Assembly (NCBI GenBank): GCA_017439345.1
Contig: JAFSJJ010000012.1
Coordinates: 1 to 44,426, forward strand
Source of the DNA: Synergistaceae bacterium
GTDB taxonomy: Bacteria > Synergistota > Synergistia > Synergistales > Aminobacteriaceae
DNA: 44,426 nucleotides
Direction of reading: 5' to 3'
Both the position numbers and the translations under genes were made by a program. Shown here one piece after another: positions 40,841-44,426 of this stretch. Every line of letters starts with the position of its first letter. The stretch's first letter is position 1. Under the pieces are notes generated by a model. That model ran no database searches, was not told the DNA's origin, and saw only the letters and a list, made by a program, of their open reading frames with translations.

Positions 40841-43756
40841 TTAACGAATTAAGCTAAGGACGTTCTGAGGCTGCTGGTTTGCCTGCGCGAGCATTGAGTT
40901 ACCAGCCTGAAGCATAATGTTCAGCTTCGTGAAGTTCATCATTTCCTTCGCCATGTCCGTATCTCTGATTCTGGACTCTGCACTGGTCAGGTTCTCGCTG
41001 GCTGTCGTCAGGTTGCTTGCCGTGTACTCTAATCTGTTCTGGTAAGCTCCGAGATTTGCCCTCTGAGTTGAGACCTTATCAATTGCGTTGTCAATGATCG
41101 TGATTGAGCGTGCTGCTCTGTCGTGGCTCATGACGTTTACGCCGTCAAGTCCGAGTGCGTGGCTTCTCATGTCGCCGATGTTCATTCCGAGATCTTCGCC
41201 CTCGTTGGCTCCAATCTGAAGGACTGTAGTGTTATCTGCAAGGTGAAGCGTTGACTCCGTCTGCGTTGAAGTGTACGTGTACTTGTTGAGCGAGCTACTC
41301 CAGCTTGCATCAACGCCCTTCAGCGCTCCGAACTCTACGTCTACGTTCTCGTGAATCACTCCGTGAAGCACGTTGCCGGTCGTCTTTACGCCCTGAGCTA
41401 TGACCTTCCCGCTATGCTCGTCAAGAACGTCAACCGTGTATGTCGTCTCTTTCGAGTCCTGAATCGTGTTCAGCGAGAACGCGTCAATGATTCCCTGATC
41501 GCCGGAGAATGTTATCTCGCCCTGCGCCCCGGGAACTACCGAGCGGATTACGAATGTCCCGGGCACCGCCTCAGATGTAAGAGGAGTTCCGCTTGACACA
41601 AACGTAGCGAACTTCGTAGCATCGTCAACGTACTGCGACTGTCCCAGCCCTGTAGCGATCGCGTTGTTGATCTTCGTCGCAACTTCATCGAGCGTGTCAT
41701 TCGCGTAAAGCATGATGTCCGCCGTCTTGCCGTCGCCCTGATTGAGTGTGAGCTTCTTCGCGTCATCGAGCATCATTACGCCCTCTGAGTTCCAGAACTT
41801 GTCGAGGTCGCGCAGTTTCACGTCTCCCGTCGCCGTCTTGCCGATGTAGGTGTTCTTGAAGGAAGTAAGCGATGTGCCTGCCGCGGGAAGCGTTGCAGCT
41901 GTGAGCTTGCCGCCGTTGCCTGTGTTCGTAGAGAACTTGTCATCAGTAACAACTGTTACCGTACCCTGTGTAACTGTACCGGTCTTCTCATTCAGGATAT
42001 AGTTCTTGAAATTGATCTCGGTGTCTGCCAGTTTCCTGCCGTTCAATACATAGGTCGGCTTATTGTTCGCAAACACTCCGCTGTCCCAGCTGTCCTCCCA
42101 GCCCTCATCAATCGTGCCGCTGAGGCTGAAGGTGAGGTTATCGGGCGTAGCAGTAGTAGCGGGTGCAATAGCAGCGGCAGCAGTAGCGGAAGCACTGAAG
42201 TTGACGACAAACTTGCTGTCCTTCGAGAGTGCCACGAACTTGCCGGTATTAAGCGCGATTGATGGATTGTTTGCTGCGGTGGTGTCTTCCGTCATATCGA
42301 ACAGTTCGTTGAGTAATACTCCTGCTGATCCCTGTGTGAGAACAATGTCGTCCTGGGTTGCTGTCGAATTGTTGCCGTTCGCGTCCATCAGCGTTGCAGT
42401 TGCCTTCAGTGTTACCGTCTTGTTCAGCGAATCCATCCCTGTAACCTCAAACAGCACGCTGGCGTTCTTGGTGATAGCTCCCGCATTGATGTTGAAGACC
42501 GGATTGATGACTGTAGCCGTGTCAGCAGTTGCGGCAGCAGCAGTTGCGACAGCTGCTGAAGTGGCAGCATTACCTGCTGATGTTGTGGTGGAGCTGTTCG
42601 GCTTGCCAGTGGTTGTGAAGATCGCTTTACCTACGGCAGCAGCTGCATTAGTGTTGTCACTCGAAACAAGCGTAATGTTAAAATCTCCGAAATTCCCGTC
42701 GCCGTACTTCGTCAGCGTAACAGCAGCCCCGTCTCCGCTGATCTCTACTCCCAAGTCACGAGCAGCTGCAAGAACTTCATCACGGCCGCTTACAGTGGCA
42801 TTCGTATTCTCAGAACCGAAGAGGTATGCGGCTATACTTCCTTCTGTGGGTGCTGTATTCCCGGACTGAGTTACAGTTATAGTACCCAAATTATTGTCGC
42901 CCAGCGTGACATTGTATTTGGCAACCTGCCCATTGCCAGCGCCTAAACCGTTAGTGGCGGCGGTGTTAGCCAATGTACCCGTTACCTCGTACTTAGCTCC
43001 TCCCACGCCGTAGGCTCCTGTAGCCCGTGAGCTTGCTGTTACGGCATCGGTTGCGGCAGTGGCTGAGAGCGAATAGCTGCCCGGCGCCATCCCGTCAACT
43101 TTTACATCCTTAATGCCCAACGGAGCGTTGATTGTCTTGTCGGTGAGAACGTTGGGGTGCTTGATGGTCATGATGTCTGACTTCTGGACTTCGCCCTGTC
43201 CGGGGTCGGCCTTGACGCGGATCTTGTAGTTGCCCTCGATTGACTTTTTCTGACCGAACTGGTCTACTTCACGGAGTCCGCCGTTGATGATGGCCTTTGT
43301 ATCCATGTCGCTTGAACTCCAGAGTCCTGCTGCATCGCCGTTGAGCAATTTCTTCTTGTTGAACTGTGTCGTATTGCCGATACGTGTAACTTCTTCGTTC
43401 AGCTGGTCGATTTCTTCCTGAATGTAGCTTCTGTCCTGCTGAGTAAGAGTGTCGTTAGCGGCCTGTACTGAGAGTTCACGCATTCTCTGAAGGATTGAGT
43501 GAGTCTCGCTGAGTGCGCCTTCTGCGGTCTGGATTAAGCTGATGCCGTCCTGAGTGTTGGCTACTGCTCTGTCGAGTCCTCTGACCTGAGCGCGCATTTT
43601 CTCGGAGATTGCGAGTCCTGCTGCGTCGTCTGCTGCTGAGTTGATGCGAAGTCCGCTTGAAAGTTTTGCAATTGACTTCTGAAGGGCGTTCGACGTATTG
43701 TTCACAATATTATAGGTCTGTAACGCCGGTATGTTGTGATTAATGATCATACTCAT
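40841..43756 (-). CDS. fliC: Major flagellin, large (971 aa) with Ala/Thr-rich central domain
   Basis: Filament subunit with canonical ends: IINHNIPALQTYNIVNN, LSSGLRINSAADDAAGLAI and MRELSVQAANDTLTQQD at the N-terminus, and SMLAQANQQPQNVLSLIR at the C-terminus. The RELSVQ segment corresponds to the TLR5-contact helix. The centre is about 600 residues, twice the core, with Ala/Thr/Asn-rich runs (for example SAAVATAAAATADTATV). It shares blocks with the smaller flagellin (DQFGQKKSIEGNYKIRV and KLRDLDKFWNSEGVMMLDD). Coding DNA of the middle (about 41.6-43.1 kb) is visibly more GC-rich and lacks the GAGTC word that is common elsewhere. Start ATG has GGAGGT 8 bases upstream. It should be the main filament protein and carries its own strong terminator. 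Confidence 0.93.
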   Translation of the reverse strand: MSMIINHNIPALQTYNIVNNTSNALQKSIAKLSSGLRINSAADDAAGLAISEKMRAQVRGLDRAVANTQDGISLIQTAEGALSETHSILQRMRELSVQAANDTLTQQDRSYIQEEIDQLNEEVTRIGNTTQFNKKKLLNGDAAGLWSSSDMDTKAIINGGLREVDQFGQKKSIEGNYKIRVKADPGQGEVQKSDIMTIKHPNVLTDKTINAPLGIKDVKVDGMAPGSYSLSATAATDAVTASSRATGAYGVGGAKYEVTGTLANTAATNGLGAGNGQVAKYNVTLGDNNLGTITVTQSGNTAPTEGSIAAYLFGSENTNATVSGRDEVLAAARDLGVEISGDGAAVTLTKYGDGNFGDFNITLVSSDNTNAAAAVGKAIFTTTGKPNSSTTTSAGNAATSAAVATAAAATADTATVINPVFNINAGAITKNASVLFEVTGMDSLNKTVTLKATATLMDANGNNSTATQDDIVLTQGSAGVLLNELFDMTEDTTAANNPSIALNTGKFVALSKDSKFVVNFSASATAAAAIAPATTATPDNLTFSLSGTIDEGWEDSWDSGVFANNKPTYVLNGRKLADTEINFKNYILNEKTGTVTQGTVTVVTDDKFSTNTGNGGKLTAATLPAAGTSLTSFKNTYIGKTATGDVKLRDLDKFWNSEGVMMLDDAKKLTLNQGDGKTADIMLYANDTLDEVATKINNAIATGLGQSQYVDDATKFATFVSSGTPLTSEAVPGTFVIRSVVPGAQGEITFSGDQGIIDAFSLNTIQDSKETTYTVDVLDEHSGKVIAQGVKTTGNVLHGVIHENVDVEFGALKGVDASWSSSLNKYTYTSTQTESTLHLADNTTVLQIGANEGEDLGMNIGDMRSHALGLDGVNVMSHDRAARSITIIDNAIDKVSTQRANLGAYQNRLEYTASNLTTASENLTSAESRIRDTDMAKEMMNFTKLNIMLQAGNSMLAQANQQPQNVLSLIR

Positions 43757-44118
43757 TGTAAATTACCTCCATGTGTTTGTAAATTTTCCTCTAATCATCC
43801 GTGACTAAAGGGGTTGAAACTTTGCCTTCTCACGGGATTGATTCGGATTTATCATCGTTTATGTTATGCTCGCGCTCATTTCCTGATGACTTGTCCGAAT
43901 GCATGTCCTGTTGTCAGGCGTGCGCGTGTTGCTAATTAAAACTGTTGCTATCCTTTCGCGAAAAGGTTTGCTTAATCTTTGCTGCCCTGTTGTTGCTTGG
44001 GCTCTTCTCTTTCCGGTTACATTGTCGGTCTGTTTGGGAGGGACTTTAGCGAGGGGGAAAATTTTTTGCATTACCTATATTTACCTAAGCTGCAAATTTG
44101 CGCTTGTTTCCGAAAGCC
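43757..44118. other. Flagellin upstream region, no gene supported
   Basis: A gap of 362 bp. The first 100 bp on the minus strand must hold the flagellin promoter and leader. A partial sigma-28-like pair (CAAAGTTT, then CGGATGAT) is visible on the minus strand near 43800-43830, but its spacing is about 4 bp too long to trust. A small palindrome CCTTT-CGCG-AAAAGG lies near 43955-43969. Short frames on both strands have no homology or convincing binding sites. Confidence 0.5.
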
Positions 44119-44287
44119 TTATCTTCCGCAGTGTGAACATGTTTTACTCGACGCATAAAACCTGTCTGCTGTTATAAATTTTATTCCGTGCCATTCGCAT
44201 TTATATTGCATTATTCTATAGAATTCTGCTAACTTCTGCTCCTGAACAGCTTTCGCCAGATGTCTATTCTTCATCATTCCTGTTACA
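44119..44287 (-). pseudogene. tnpB: tnpB remnant (IS200/IS605 family, OMEGA nuclease), C-terminal part
   Basis: Reading from ATG 44277 toward 44119 gives 52 residues: MMKNRHLAKAVQEQKLAEFY, then YKCEWHGIKFITADRFY and ASSKTCSHCGR, then a stop. This is the TnpB segment following the RuvC-II glutamate through the first CxxC of the zinc finger (relatives read K-N-x-x-L-A, D-R-F-Y-P-S-S-K-T-C-S-x-C-G). The catalytic Asp and Glu, the second CxxC and the D-R-D-x-N-A-A end are missing. After the stop a frame-shifted continuation (IRLSE) resembles the next TnpB block, so the gene decayed by indels. At its 5' side homology stops at about 44287, where an IS right-end-like sequence begins. Confidence 0.8.
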
Positions 44288-44426
44288 GTGAATCCTCACA
44301 CGACTAAAGTCGCGTGCTTCCGAATTTCTTAATCGTCCGGACTTCCTCTCCACCATACGGTCAGAACTCAGAACTTTACAGCCTAAGCAGCAAGCTCCGC
44401 ATTGAGACTAATTAACGTGGATAAGG
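44288..44426 (-). mobile_element. Probable IS200/IS605-type right end with omega-RNA-like hairpin (truncated by window edge)
   Basis: On the minus strand a hairpin CACGCGAC-TTTA-GTCGTGTG (8 bp, one G-T pair; 44297-44316) is followed by AGGATTCAC ending at about 44288. Subterminal CGACT...AGTCG hairpins followed by a short GGxTTCAC-type end are, from memory, common at the right ends of IS200/IS605 elements, where the guide RNA scaffold of TnpB (omega RNA) also ends. The 110 bases before it would be scaffold or the 3' end of another tnpB. No TnpB protein match could be read there. Its abrupt join to the tnpB remnant suggests one element inserted in another. Confidence 0.5.

Noticed and set aside
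42063-42869. Long plus-strand frame (268 aa) opposite the large flagellin
   Set aside because: It is a low-complexity Ala/Val/Ser shadow of the flagellin's Ala/Thr-rich codons, with no binding site and no recognisable domain.
43780-43830. Sigma-28-type flagellin promoter (CAAAGTTT ... CGGATGAT, minus strand)
   Set aside because: The spacing is about 4 bp longer than the accepted form and the -10 match is poor, so it is mentioned only as a weak candidate.
43859-44071. 70-aa minus-strand frame upstream of the flagellin
   Set aside because: Basic, patternless sequence with no clear ribosome binding site. It starts just after the tnpB remnant in DNA that looks non-coding.
43899-44177. 92-aa plus-strand frame
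   Set aside because: It runs antisense through the tnpB remnant and lacks a start context; the tnpB reading explains the sequence.
44337-44348. GAGGAAGTCCGG on the minus strand, resembling the RNase P RNA 5' core word
   Set aside because: It lacks one base of the usual GAGGAAAGTCCGG, and no other RNase P elements follow. It sits in the putative IS right-end scaffold.

Overview
The window (44.4 kb, moderately AT-rich) comes from a flagellated Gram-negative-type (diderm) bacterium. The evidence is a Kdo (LPS core sugar) operon, two flagellin genes and lipoprotein-type signal peptides. The flagellins share a block containing the word DQFGQK just inside the N-terminal domain, which I associate with Synergistota (Synergistaceae). 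That placement is an inference from recall, not a database result. No rRNA, tRNA or CRISPR array was seen.

Layout. 1-2.9 kb (+): radical SAM enzyme, extended SDR and UbiA prenyltransferase in one operon, probably the end of an envelope glycan cluster. 3.0-4.7 kb (-): HicB/HicA-like toxin-antitoxin pair followed by alanine racemase. 4.8-11.4 kb (+): fructose-bisphosphate aldolase, kdsA, kdsD, kdsB, two tandem ELM1-family proteins and a GT4 glycosyltransferase. The seven genes are overlapped or closely spaced and make and probably attach Kdo/core sugars. 11.4-17.7 kb (-): multidomain M4 metalloprotease lipoprotein, a membrane-anchored TerB_N/TerB_C protein and a DUF2156 protein. 17.8-22.0 kb (-): HU, valS and a threonine aldolase. 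22.0-23.7 kb (+): a TIR-Sel1-repeat protein. 23.7-27.3 kb (-): trehalose PTS (treB with fused EIIA) and treC. 27.4-28.1 kb (+): folK and a small basic membrane ORF with a structured leader. 28.2-33.3 kb: a single-polypeptide Type ISP-like restriction-modification enzyme (-), divergent from a small antitoxin plus Doc toxin (+). 33.4-36.3 kb (+): two exported proteins of unknown function and a membrane metallophosphoesterase. 36.2-43.8 kb (-): flagellin, FlaG, a second flagellin and an RqcH/NFACT gene. 43.8-44.4 kb: a decayed tnpB fragment abutting what looks like the right end of an IS200/IS605 element; the window stops inside it.

How the genes fit together. The Kdo block would supply CMP-Kdo from fructose/pentose phosphates, but kdsC (phosphatase) and waaA (transferase) are not in the window. 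The trehalose genes import and hydrolyse trehalose-6-phosphate. Conflict and defence genes are scattered rather than forming one island: HicBA-like, TIR-SLR, Type ISP and Doc.

Most worth following up: (i) the nested IS605 end/tnpB scar at the right edge; (ii) a strong excess of the pentamer GAGTC/GACTC over the window, with an abrupt gap in the middle of the larger flagellin; (iii) the TIR-Sel1 protein; (iv) the 50-residue partner of Doc; (v) the twin ELM1-family genes in the Kdo operon; (vi) a Shine-Dalgarno sequence inside a perfect palindrome at treB; (vii) a possible switching leader after folK.
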